NCBI GenBank assembly: GCA_963737835.1
Contig: CAVTUH010000002.1
Span: 682,001 to 746,000, forward strand
From: Palsa-1248 sp963737835
GTDB taxonomy: Bacteria > Gemmatimonadota > Gemmatimonadetes > Gemmatimonadales > Gemmatimonadaceae
DNA length: 64,000 nt
Direction: 5' to 3'
Shown: piece after piece, positions 50,761-59,074 of the stretch
How the letters are laid out: each line of letters starts with the position of its first letter
Numbering within the stretch: position 1 is the first letter of the stretch
Notes under the pieces: model-generated
What the model was told of the DNA's origin: nothing
Database searches by the model: none
What the model saw: the letters and a program-made list of their open reading frames with translations, nothing else
Translations under genes and position numbers: made by a program

Positions 50761-52272
50761 ATGCTCACTCACCGTGCTCCGACCCGCTCGGCCGGCCTTC
50801 TCGCCACTGCCGTGTCGTTGTTCGCCGCGAGCGCCGTCCCCGGGATGGCGATCGCGCAAAGCTCGACCCTTGGTCCGCCGCCGCCCGCTTTCACGCAGTC
50901 CGACTATGCGGCGCACCGCGACTCGTTGCTCGCCCATGTCGATAGCGGCATCGTCGTCGTGCCCGGTGGCCGGGAGCCGGTGGGACACTATCCGCCGTTC
51001 AGACAGGTGCCGGCCTTCCGGTACCTCACGGGCTTTCTCGAACCCAATGCGACGCTCGTGCTGGTCAAGCAGGGCGGACGCGTCATGGGCACCATCTTCA
51101 TCGAGCCGCCGGCACCCCGCACCGAGTTCTACACCGGCACGCGCGTTCGCTACGACGATCTCGCCCGCGAACTGAACCTGGGCGCGCGCTCCAACGAAGA
51201 GCTCAACACGGTCCTCGATTCGCTCGCTGGCTCGCGCCTCCCATACTACTTCGTCGGCGACGCCGAGTCCGCCGAGTTCGTGCAGTCCGACTCCTTGACG
51301 TTCGGGCGCGCCCTGGCGCGTCGTCTCGTCGCGTCACACCCGGGGCTAGAGGTGCGCGACGCGACAGCGATCGACAACGCGTTGCGCGCGCGCAAGAGCG
51401 CCGCTGAAGTGGCGATGCTCAAGCGCGCCGCCGAGATCACCGATTTGGGGCACCGCGCGGCGATGCGCGCAGTGGCGCCGGACATGAACGAGTACCAGGT
51501 CCAGGCGTTGATGGAGTACACGTTCCGCAACAACGGCGCGGACCGGCCCGGATACTCGTCGATCGTGGGCTCCGGCCCCAATTCGACCACGTTGCATTAC
51601 GACAAGGACAATCGCGTGATGCATGCGGGCGAGGTCATTGTGATGGACGTCGCCGCCGAGTACGACGGGTACTCGGCGGATGAGACTCGCACCCTACCGG
51701 TGAGCGGGACCTTCACGCCTGATCAGCGGGCGGTCTATCAGATCGTGCGGGACGCGCAGGCTGCCGGCGAGCGGCAGGTGAAGCCCGGTGTCGCGGCCAT
51801 CCAGATGGTCGACTCGATCTCCGCGGTCATCTCCGCGGGCCTCACCCGATTGGGTCTCATTGACTCCGCCGGCGCGACGTTCAATGCGCCACCCGGCTTT
51901 TGTGGGCGGCCCGACAACGTGTGCGCGCAGCGCATGCTCTTCTATCCCCATGGCCCGACTCACGGGATCGGATTGGACGTGCACGACCCTGCGCAGTTCT
52001 ATACGCCGCCCCGCCAGTTCGGCGTCGGCAATGCGTTCACGATCGAGCCGGGCATCTATGTGCGGACGAGTCTGATCAATGTCCTCCCCGATACGCCCCG
52101 CAATCGGGCATTCATCGCGCGCGTGCGCCCGCTGCTCGCCCGCTACTCGAATGTCGGCGTCCGGATCGAGGACGACTACGTCGTCACGTCGACCGGTGTT
52201 GAGCGCCTCACCAAATCGCCGCGCGAGATCAACGAGATCGAAGCGCTGATGAAGCGGCACGTGGCAGCCTGA
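50761..52272 (+). CDS. exported M24 Xaa-Pro aminopeptidase
   Basis: From ATG 50761 the protein has about 503 residues with a signal peptide (GLLATAVSLFAASAVPGMAIAQ). An N-terminal creatinase-like domain (GREPVGHYPPFRQVPAFRYLTG..) precedes the pita-bread domain. Metal ligands are visible: VMDVAAEYDGYSADETRT (two Asp), GPTHGIGLDVHD (His), FTIEPGIY (Glu) and VRIEDDY (Glu). The usual DxGA after the first Asp is DVAA. It removes N-terminal residues before proline in the periplasm. A type A hairpin broken by IS5 follows its stop. Confidence 0.9.
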   Translation: MLTHRAPTRSAGLLATAVSLFAASAVPGMAIAQSSTLGPPPPAFTQSDYAAHRDSLLAHVDSGIVVVPGGREPVGHYPPFRQVPAFRYLTGFLEPNATLVLVKQGGRVMGTIFIEPPAPRTEFYTGTRVRYDDLARELNLGARSNEELNTVLDSLAGSRLPYYFVGDAESAEFVQSDSLTFGRALARRLVASHPGLEVRDATAIDNALRARKSAAEVAMLKRAAEITDLGHRAAMRAVAPDMNEYQVQALMEYTFRNNGADRPGYSSIVGSGPNSTTLHYDKDNRVMHAGEVIVMDVAAEYDGYSADETRTLPVSGTFTPDQRAVYQIVRDAQAAGERQVKPGVAAIQMVDSISAVISAGLTRLGLIDSAGATFNAPPGFCGRPDNVCAQRMLFYPHGPTHGIGLDVHDPAQFYTPPRQFGVGNAFTIEPGIYVRTSLINVLPDTPRNRAFIARVRPLLARYSNVGVRIEDDYVVTSTGVERLTKSPREINEIEALMKRHVAA

Positions 52273-52277
52273 AAGAC

Positions 52278-52372
52278 TAGACGTTGGACGTTAGACGTTG
52301 GACGTTGGAGACAAACCTCGAGGCCAGCCACGGCGCATCTAGCTGGCCTCGAGGTTGCTTTCCAACGTCTAA
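52278..52372. repeat. type A composite hairpin (copy 2), left fragment broken by IS5
   Basis: TAGACGTTGGACGTTAGACG.. and the AACCTCGAGGCCAGC..AGCTGGCCTCGAGGTT core are nearly identical to the 15.8 kb copy. The right arm stops at CTAA where IS5 begins and resumes at 53566 (to about 53596). It lies between convergent genes. Confidence 0.85.
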
Positions 52373-53565
52373 GGAAGCTCTGAAGAATGCCGTCTTCGGA
52401 CGCGAGTCAGTGTGATTGCGAGCGGTGATCGAGAAAGATCGGTCGGTGATGCAGGCCGGCCTGGGCCGCGAGGCTCAGTGCCGGCGCCACCGGACGCGTT
52501 TGCGTCGTTAGCAGAGACACGTCGCCCTACGGGCCCCCAGTTTGTAGCGCACCAAGTACAGGTTCGCGAGGGCAAACGCGGCGTAGACCCGCACGGTGTT
52601 CTTGGCCAAGCCCCGATAGCGCACCTTGGCAAAGCCCCAGAGGCGCTTCACCACATGGTAGGCATGCTCGCCCCGCGCCCGCACGCGCGAGCGCGCCCGA
52701 TTGATCGCGTGCCACCGCGGCGTGATGGGTCGGTGGTGGCACCCGCGGCGGTTGACCCGATAGCGAATCCCCGCGAGCTTGCACGCCACCCGATCGGACT
52801 CCTTCCAGTAGCCCCGATCGCCATAGAGCACCCGCTCCTCGCCATGGAGCAAGTAGGGCAGCTGCTCCAGCTCGCCGGCGGCCGCATGCGTGGTCGTGAG
52901 CGTGTGCACCAAGCCGTGCGGGTCCGTCCCCGTGTGCACGCGCATCCCGAAGTACCAGGTCTGGCCCTTCTTGGTCTGCCGCATCTCGGGGTCGCGCGCC
53001 TGCGCGGCATTCTTCGTCGAACTCGGCGCACTGATAATCGTCGCGTCGACGATCGTCCCCGTCTTGAGGAGCAACCCCTTGGTCTCCAACAGGCCGCGCA
53101 CGAGCGCGAACACCTGTTCGGTGAGCCGGTGCGTTTCCAACAGCCGCCGAAACCGGAGAATCGTCGTCTCGTCCGGCAAGGCATCCTCACTGAGTTCGAC
53201 ACCCACAAAGCGCCGCATCGCGTCACTGTCGTAGAGCGCATCTTCCGCGGCTGGATCGGACAGATCGAACCACTGCTGCAGACAGTAGATCCGGAGCATC
53301 GTCTCGAGCGGCATGGCCGGCCGACCCGCGCCCGCGTGCGGCCGCGGATAGTGCGGCGCGATGAGCGCCGTGAGCTCGGCCCACGGCATCACCGCGTTCA
53401 TTTCGGCCAAGAACCGCTCGCGACGCGTGACCTTTTTCTTGTCCGAGTAGGCCAGCCCGGCAAACGTCCGCTGGAGTCCCATGCGCTCCTCACGAGGTGT
53501 GTGCTCGGGCTGGCAATACATCACTTCTCATCCACCAATGCAAGACTCAGTTTTGCAGAGGTTCC
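52373..53565 (-). mobile_element. IS5-family insertion sequence, apparently complete
   Basis: This 1193-bp element has terminal inverted repeats GGAAGCTCTGAAGAA (left) and GGAACCTCTGCAAAA (right, read inward), matching at 12 of 15 positions. It is flanked by a 4-bp target duplication CTAA (52369-52372 and 53566-53569), the YTAR-type target known for IS5. It holds one intact transposase gene. It split a type A intergenic hairpin, and both halves of the target are still perfectly readable, so the insertion looks recent. Confidence 0.93.
52508..53524 (-). CDS. IS5 family DDE transposase
   Basis: This 338-residue protein closely follows the IS5 plan. The N-terminal DUF772-like part is TFAGLAYSDKKKVTRRERFLAEMNAV..RPAMPLETMLRIYCLQQWFDLSDPAAEDALYD, with ALPDETTILRFRRLLE. 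The DDE residues are Asp in GTIVDATIISAPSSTKN, Asp in VLYGDRGYW, and Glu in RARGEHAYHVVKR. Length is normal and no stop interrupts it, so it is probably active. ATG 53482 (MGLQRTF) is a shorter start option. Confidence 0.95.
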   Translation of the reverse strand: MMYCQPEHTPREERMGLQRTFAGLAYSDKKKVTRRERFLAEMNAVMPWAELTALIAPHYPRPHAGAGRPAMPLETMLRIYCLQQWFDLSDPAAEDALYDSDAMRRFVGVELSEDALPDETTILRFRRLLETHRLTEQVFALVRGLLETKGLLLKTGTIVDATIISAPSSTKNAAQARDPEMRQTKKGQTWYFGMRVHTGTDPHGLVHTLTTTHAAAGELEQLPYLLHGEERVLYGDRGYWKESDRVACKLAGIRYRVNRRGCHHRPITPRWHAINRARSRVRARGEHAYHVVKRLWGFAKVRYRGLAKNTVRVYAAFALANLYLVRYKLGARRATCLC

Positions 53566-53599
53566 CTAACGTCTAACGTCCAACGTCCAACGTCCAGCT

Positions 53600-55306
53600 C
53601 TACGTCGTCGGTCGCCCCGTGTGCCCGAGATCTGGCGTCGCCTTGAAGGTTGGTTGCTGCCGCATCTTGGCGGCTTGCTCGTACGCAAACGCAAACTTGA
53701 GTAGCTGGCCTTCGCTGTAGGCGCGGCCAATGAACGACATGCCGACCGGGAGTCCCCAGATGTAGCCGACGGGGACCGTGATGCTCGGGTAGCCCGCGAC
53801 CGCTGCCGGCGTCGAGCTGCTGACCGCGTCCCCGATGGATCCATCACCGTTCACCAGATCGATCGGCGTCGGCGGATTGCCAGTCGGTATGACAATCGCG
53901 TCCAGTCGATGAGCGTTCATGGTGTGGTCGATGCCCTGCGTCCGCGAGAGCTCCGTGCATTTGCCACGTGCCTTGAGGTACGCCGGCGTCGTGAGCGGAC
54001 CCTTGGCCTGTGCCTTGATCATGAGCTCCTGGCCAAAGAACGGCATTTCGGCATCGCGATGCGCCTGATTGAACGCAATGACATCCGCTAGGCTGTGCAC
54101 GCGCGCCGATCCACCGAGCTCCGACAGGTAGCGATTGAGGTCCGCCTTGAATTCGTACAGGAGCGCCTCTGACTCGGCGTCGTCGTACTTACCCGTCGTC
54201 TCAATGTCGGCGGGGTCGACGATCGTCGCTCCGAGATGCCGCATCACATCGATCGCCTGGTCTACCGCGTGGTCGAGTCCCGCGTGATAGCCAAAGAATT
54301 TCGCGCGTGCGATCCCAATGCGCGCCCCGCTCAGGCCACGTGGATCGAGAAACGTCGTATAGTCGGCCGCCGCATGGCCCTTGCCCTCGACCGTCGCCGC
54401 ATCACGAGCGTCGACGCCCGTCAGCGCGCCGAGCAGGATCGCCGCATCCCGTACCGTGCGACACATGGGACCGGGCGTGTCCTGCACGTGTGAAATCGGG
54501 ACGATCCCCGAGCGACTGAGCAGTCCAATGGTCGGCTTGAGACCCACGAGTGAATTACACGATGATGGCGAGACGATCGATCCGTCGGTCTCCGTGCCCA
54601 CGCCAACTGCGGCGAAATTGGCGGCGATTGCCACGCCGGTGCCGGCACTCGACCCGGACGGCGTGCGATCGAGTGCGTAGGGATTCCGCGTCTGGCCACC
54701 GCGGCCGCTCCACCCGCTGCTCGAGTGCGTCGATCGGTAGTTCGCCCATTCGCTGAGATTCGTCTTGCCGAGGATGACCGCCCCAGCGGCACGCAACCGT
54801 TGAACAATGAACGCATCCCGGGGGACAGTCGCGTCCACCAGGGCGAGCGAGCCCGCAGTCGACTGCATCTTGTCCTGCGTCGCAATGTTGTCCTTGATCA
54901 ACATCGGAATGCCATGCATCGGCCCACGAGGCCCCTTGCTCTTTCGCTCCGCGTCCAGTCCATCGGCGATTGCGACCGCATCCGGATTGAGCTCGATGAT
55001 GGCGTTCACCGCGGGACCTTGTTGATCCATTGCGGCGATGCGACCCAGGTACGCCTCGGTGATCGAGCGAGACGTCCGCGCACCCGATCGCATCGACTCC
55101 TGGAGCTGATCGATCGTGGTCTCCGCGAGATCGAACTCATCGGCGATCTCTCTCTTTCGGGCGGCCGACTTGACAGCCTGCGCTGCATGAACCGTGCGTC
55201 GTTCCAAGCCGCCCGCCACGACCAGCGTGCCTGCAACGACGCCAGTTCGAACGAACTCGCGTCGATCAATGCCGGCTTCATGTCGATCGTTGGGATCCGT
55301 AGACAT
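53600..55306 (-). CDS. Tat-exported amidase signature enzyme (second copy)
   Basis: From ATG 55306 the protein has about 568 residues; the frame is open to 55324. A twin-arginine signal reads DRREFVRTGVVAGTLVVAGG. The amidase triad, numbered from the 55324 start, is Lys144 (GIPMLIKDNIA), cis-Ser near 226 (PSGSSAGTG) and nucleophile Ser249 (GTETDGSIVSPSS). It differs clearly from the amidase at 25.3 kb and lacks its long N-terminal linker, so the two are not a recent duplication. It is probably periplasmic; the substrate is unknown. It is convergent with the M24 peptidase. Confidence 0.9.
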   Translation of the reverse strand: MSTDPNDRHEAGIDRREFVRTGVVAGTLVVAGGLERRTVHAAQAVKSAARKREIADEFDLAETTIDQLQESMRSGARTSRSITEAYLGRIAAMDQQGPAVNAIIELNPDAVAIADGLDAERKSKGPRGPMHGIPMLIKDNIATQDKMQSTAGSLALVDATVPRDAFIVQRLRAAGAVILGKTNLSEWANYRSTHSSSGWSGRGGQTRNPYALDRTPSGSSAGTGVAIAANFAAVGVGTETDGSIVSPSSCNSLVGLKPTIGLLSRSGIVPISHVQDTPGPMCRTVRDAAILLGALTGVDARDAATVEGKGHAAADYTTFLDPRGLSGARIGIARAKFFGYHAGLDHAVDQAIDVMRHLGATIVDPADIETTGKYDDAESEALLYEFKADLNRYLSELGGSARVHSLADVIAFNQAHRDAEMPFFGQELMIKAQAKGPLTTPAYLKARGKCTELSRTQGIDHTMNAHRLDAIVIPTGNPPTPIDLVNGDGSIGDAVSSSTPAAVAGYPSITVPVGYIWGLPVGMSFIGRAYSEGQLLKFAFAYEQAAKMRQQPTFKATPDLGHTGRPTT

Positions 55307-55426
55307 TGGCAGCGCTGACCTCACGGAGAGAGACGGCAGGCCTGTTCAGGCGACCGCGATCAATGCGACGGCGACCACCGCGACACATATTGATCGGGCG
55401 ATGCCGCGCGCCGCCTGCGCAGGCGC

Positions 55427-55447
55427 GAGACGCATGCGTCGCCCCTA
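55427..55447. repeat. type D palindrome (copy 2, shortened)
   Basis: GAGACGCATGCGTCGCCCCTAC is the type D core with a degenerate left arm. It lies between divergent amidase and cupin genes. Confidence 0.6.
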
Positions 55448-55522
55448 CGGCGAATCTGCGCTGGCGGCGATCACTTTACCAGTCTGTCGAGACCCGGCCT
55501 GGGGCTCGTTTCTGGAGACCGC

Positions 55523-55864
55523 ATGAGCGAACCTGTGCGCGCACACCTGTCACCAGCAGATGGCCTGGCACAACTCCCCGCTCCGCCCGAGGAACAGTAT
55601 GCGATCCTCTTTCGGCACGGCACGCTCACCGTCGGGATGTACGCGCCGCGGGGGATCGACGACCAGACGCCGCACACGCGCGACGAGGTCTACGTCGTCG
55701 TGCGAGGCAGCGGCACCTTCGTAAACGGCGACGCCCGGCACACATTCGCGCCGGGCGATCTCCTGTTCGTTCCCGCTCACGTCCCGCATCACTTCGAACA
55801 ATTCTCTGACGATCTGGCGGTGTGGGTGGTGTTCTATGGGCCAGAAGGGGGCGAAGGAGGTTAG
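55523..55864 (+). CDS. cupin-domain protein
   Basis: This 113-residue single-domain cupin has motif 1 at PHTRDEVYVVVRGSGTFVNGD (His and Glu metal ligands) and motif 2 at FAPGDLLFVPAHVPHHFEQF (His). The first motif has one His before the Asp-Glu, so the metal site may be incomplete, as in many small cupins. It may be a sugar-binding or small-molecule-binding protein or isomerase; no neighbour clarifies its role. A type A hairpin follows its stop. Confidence 0.85.
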   Translation: MSEPVRAHLSPADGLAQLPAPPEEQYAILFRHGTLTVGMYAPRGIDDQTPHTRDEVYVVVRGSGTFVNGDARHTFAPGDLLFVPAHVPHHFEQFSDDLAVWVVFYGPEGGEGG

Positions 55865-55965
55865 ACGTTGGACGCTGGACGCTGGAACAAAACCTCAGGG
55901 CCAGTACCGGTGCTGGCCCTGAGATTTCCTTCCAACGTCCAGCGTCCAATGTCTAGCGTCCAGCC
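55862..55965. repeat. type A composite hairpin (copy 3)
   Basis: The left arm is TAGACGTTGGACGCTGGACG.. with core CCTCAGGGCCAGtaccggtgCTGGCCCTGAG. The right arm is TCCAACGTCCAGCGTCCAAT... It lies between convergent genes (stops 55864 and 55971). The core has the same layout as the other copies but a different stem sequence, which implies compensatory change. Confidence 0.85.
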
Positions 55966-55970
55966 TTTCC

Positions 55971-57782
55971 TCAATACCTCCAGCTCACCGTGTCCGCTCC
56001 CGGCGGCGCGCTCTTCACCCAGTGCGCCGCCATCTGGGTGATGGTTCGCTGGTTGAAGGTGCCACCGCCGATCGTGTTGACGTGGGCCGCGTCGCCCGTG
56101 AAACAGTGCTCCGCGCGAAGACCGTACACGAACTCGGCGTCCGCCGTCGGATTGGTCGCCGATGTCAGGAAGTCTTCCGCGAGGTAGACCGCGTCGTTGA
56201 GAAACCAGTTGTCGGAGAGGCCTGCGTAGATGTGGATCTTGCCGCGCAGCTTCGGGCCCAGCGTCGACCAATCGCGCTGCATGATGTGGACGAGGTCGTA
56301 GTGGTCCCGCCAGTACTGGGCGGTCACGTGATCAATGGCGCCGGTGCGCTTGTCATAGATGCGGCGCGGGTATCCGTCCGGGCCGACCGGCGAGAACACC
56401 GCTTCCCAGATGTCCCACTGCCCGCCCGACCGGGAGTGGGTGCCGAGGGCCAGCTCGTGCAGGTTCTGTTGCTCCACCGTCGATAGCATGTCGCCCAGGT
56501 AGTCGCGCTCGCCGTCGCGGGGCGTGCGGCGCCACGGGCCTGATGTGTAGTACGCGTTGCTGTCCTTGTAGATGTTGAAGTTCGTGTACTGCCGGAAATC
56601 GATCGGATCGGGACACGCCGCGTACGTACCGTTGTACTGGTCGGGATAGAGAACCTGCACGCCCAGAGCTTCCCACCCGCCGGTCGACCCGCCGTATAAC
56701 GCGCGCGCCCAGGGACCAATGCCGCGATAGTGCTGCTCAATGTACGGGATCAACTCGTAGGTGATCGCGTCGCCGTAGGGTCCGACATTTGCCGAGTTGA
56801 CCGCGTACGAGTCATCATAGTACGGGTTGGCGTGCTGGATCGTGACCTGAATGACACGCGGAAACGATGGCCCGGTCCACAGCTGATAGAAGCGATATCC
56901 CGCTTCCTGTTGTAGTCGGCGAAGCATACGGGGATCACACCCGCCGCGTTCCGATCCGTTGGGGCAGTTGCGCGTAATGAACGCCGTGTCAGGCGCCGGC
57001 AGGGACGCGTCCGGCGGCTGTTCTCGCCACCCACTGGGCTCCCGCTGGAAATGCCCCTGGTAGACCGCGAGTGGATAGTGCGCGTCCGGATGCGTATCGA
57101 AACCCTCGGGCAGGATCAGGATCGCGCCCAGGAACATCGGCTTACCCCAGAACTTCGTGAGCCGCTCGCTCTGGATGCGGATGTGCTTGACGTACTTCGT
57201 GTCCTGGATGTCGGGCAACGGCGGGATCACGGTGTCCAACGTGATATGCACCGTGCCCGCCTGGTGTGTGTCGATGCGCACCCACTTGGGGCGACTCATC
57301 GGCGACCCCGGCGCCCGCGACCATTGCTGGCCCTCTCCATGATCGGGGGGCAATTCGACCGTGTGGCCGTCCGCGAGATGCCAGACCTCGTAGGGATGGA
57401 GGACCGCCTGCACCCAATAGGTGCCGGGCCGGACACCGGCGAGACTCGGCTTCGGATAGCCGAAGACCCGCGCGTCGAAGACGCCGGGGTTCGCATCGCT
57501 CAGTCCGTGCACGTCGATCCCGAACAATTGCTGCGTGTCATCGTTGTCCGACATCTGATGGCGCGGCTCGCTGCTGCTGTCGGTCGAGATGACGAGCAGG
57601 AGCCGACCGTCGCGGGCGCTGCCGGCGCCCGCGGCCGACGCCGTCACGACGATGCGGAAGCCCGATTGCTGCGCTGAGGGCTTGGAACCCGCACCAGCGT
57701 TTTGAGCGCCGGCGAGTGACGAGCTGACCAAGGCCGCCGCGACGACTTGGGCGACCATTCGGAGTCTGCAGTTGGTTTGCAT
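55971..57782 (-). CDS. secreted esterase-like alpha/beta-hydrolase
   Basis: From ATG 57782 the protein has about 603 residues with a signal peptide (VVAAALVSSSLAGAQNAG). An N-terminal beta domain (about 40-200) precedes a region with LGAILILPEGFDTHPDAHYPLAVYQGHF and a nucleophile elbow in ALYGGSTGGWEALG (Ser in GGSTGG). A late His candidate is in LRAEHCFTGD. The layout recalls putative esterases (esterase D/feruloyl type), but the large insertions make the family assignment loose. It is exported, and the substrate is unknown. It is divergent from the Vgb-like gene. Confidence 0.65.
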   Translation of the reverse strand: MQTNCRLRMVAQVVAAALVSSSLAGAQNAGAGSKPSAQQSGFRIVVTASAAGAGSARDGRLLLVISTDSSSEPRHQMSDNDDTQQLFGIDVHGLSDANPGVFDARVFGYPKPSLAGVRPGTYWVQAVLHPYEVWHLADGHTVELPPDHGEGQQWSRAPGSPMSRPKWVRIDTHQAGTVHITLDTVIPPLPDIQDTKYVKHIRIQSERLTKFWGKPMFLGAILILPEGFDTHPDAHYPLAVYQGHFQREPSGWREQPPDASLPAPDTAFITRNCPNGSERGGCDPRMLRRLQQEAGYRFYQLWTGPSFPRVIQVTIQHANPYYDDSYAVNSANVGPYGDAITYELIPYIEQHYRGIGPWARALYGGSTGGWEALGVQVLYPDQYNGTYAACPDPIDFRQYTNFNIYKDSNAYYTSGPWRRTPRDGERDYLGDMLSTVEQQNLHELALGTHSRSGGQWDIWEAVFSPVGPDGYPRRIYDKRTGAIDHVTAQYWRDHYDLVHIMQRDWSTLGPKLRGKIHIYAGLSDNWFLNDAVYLAEDFLTSATNPTADAEFVYGLRAEHCFTGDAAHVNTIGGGTFNQRTITQMAAHWVKSAPPGADTVSWRY

Positions 57783-58012
57783 GGGCGGCCATGATACAGG
57801 TGCGCCAAGCCGGTCGCCAGGGCGCTCTGGCGCCAGCGCCAGTCGCGCTAGCGGGCTCGTCGCCGGCCCCGCCGACAGCGCCACTCCTGACCTCGGCGTA
57901 CTATCATCCATAGAAGCGAGAGAAGCCAGGAAGGCCGACGCCACGAGACACCGCGGTTACGATGCACATATAGGGGCGGCATTCATGCCGCCCGCCTTCG
58001 CCGGAGGTCCGT
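57783..58012. promoter_or_regulatory. divergent promoter region
   Basis: This 230-base region separates the esterase-like gene and the Vgb-like gene. A GCATTCATGCCGCCC hairpin-like stretch (GGGGCGGCATTCATGCCGCCC, 57973-57992) lies just before the Vgb-like start and may affect its translation. No clear promoter boxes were seen. Confidence 0.35.
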
Positions 58013-59071
58013 ATGCCGCTTCCCGAACGACGACGCGTTATCTGGGGCGCAATGGTTCTCACCGCGGGGAGCGGACTCGCCATCCTCGCGCTGGCCATCA
58101 CCGGTGCCACGACGATCCCGAGCTCCGCGGCCGTGCCGCCGCCAACCGGCACGGTGGTCGAATACGTCCTGCCGCGGCCGAATGCGTTTCCGCACGACCC
58201 CGCGGTCGGACCCGATGGCATCGTCTGGTACACGGACCAGCACAACAGCTACATCGGGCGCCTCGATCCGACTACTGGGAAGGTGACGGACGTCGCCACG
58301 CCAACGCCCAACTCCGGGCCCCACGGCATCATCGTCGCACCGACGGGCGGAGTCTGGTACACCGCCAACTCGGCGGGCCGGATCGGGCGTCTCGACCCCG
58401 CGACCAGCAAGATCCGCGAGTTCGTCCTGCCTTCGGCGGCAGGCGACCCGCACACGCCGTTGCTCGTTGGTGGGAAGCTGTGGTTCACGGTGCAGCAGGC
58501 GGATCTGTACGGCGTGCTCGATACGACGACGGGACACGTCGTCCTCCATCACATTGCCACACCGCACGCGCTGCCCTACGGCATCATGCAAGCCCCGAAC
58601 GGCATGATCTGGATTGCCCTCTTTGGGACCAATGCGCTGGGCCAAGTCAATCCAGCCACCGGCGAGATGCAGGAAGTGCGGCTACCGGATGCCGGCGCGC
58701 GCCCGCGGCGCCTCGTGATCGACAAGTCGGGCCGCATCTGGTACAGCGATTACGCACGCGGCAAACTCGGGAGCTACGATCCGGCGTCCGGGAAGTTCGC
58801 GGAGTATCCCTGCCCGGACGGCGACCGCGCGGCACCCTATGGTATCGCGATCACGCCCGACGGCCGCATCTGGTACGAAGAAAGTGGGAACAGCAGGGTG
58901 ATCGTGTTCGATCTGCGCACCACGCAGACACAGACGTACGACCTGCCGACGAAAGGCGCGGTTGTGCGGAACATGTCGTTGGATCCCACGCACGGCCGGT
59001 TGTGGCTGGCCCTCAGTGGAACCGGTCGTCTCGGGCGAATCGACTACGAACAGAAGCTCGCGGGGCAGTAA
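58013..59071 (+). CDS. virginiamycin B lyase-like seven-bladed propeller protein
   Basis: This 352-residue protein has an N-terminal membrane anchor or signal (GAMVLTAGSGLAILALAITGA). Streptogramin-lyase-type blades follow, repeating the pattern GPDGIVWYTDQHNSYIGRLDP / APTGGVWYTANSAGRIGRLDP / DKSGRIWYSDYARGKLGSYDP / TPDGRIWYEESGNSRVIVFD. True Vgb enzymes are cytosolic and need His and Glu residues I cannot confirm here. This exported relative more likely binds or cleaves another ligand. ATG 58013 and the next ATG at 58052 are both possible starts. Confidence 0.8.
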   Translation: MPLPERRRVIWGAMVLTAGSGLAILALAITGATTIPSSAAVPPPTGTVVEYVLPRPNAFPHDPAVGPDGIVWYTDQHNSYIGRLDPTTGKVTDVATPTPNSGPHGIIVAPTGGVWYTANSAGRIGRLDPATSKIREFVLPSAAGDPHTPLLVGGKLWFTVQQADLYGVLDTTTGHVVLHHIATPHALPYGIMQAPNGMIWIALFGTNALGQVNPATGEMQEVRLPDAGARPRRLVIDKSGRIWYSDYARGKLGSYDPASGKFAEYPCPDGDRAAPYGIAITPDGRIWYEESGNSRVIVFDLRTTQTQTYDLPTKGAVVRNMSLDPTHGRLWLALSGTGRLGRIDYEQKLAGQ

Positions 59072-59074
59072 CCG

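Noticed and set aside
52278..52372. Tandem 7-bp ACGTTGG/ACGTCTA units considered as a CRISPR array or iteron origin
   Set aside because: There are no spacers of constant length and no cas or rep gene. The units form the arms of an inverted repeat found at several gene ends.
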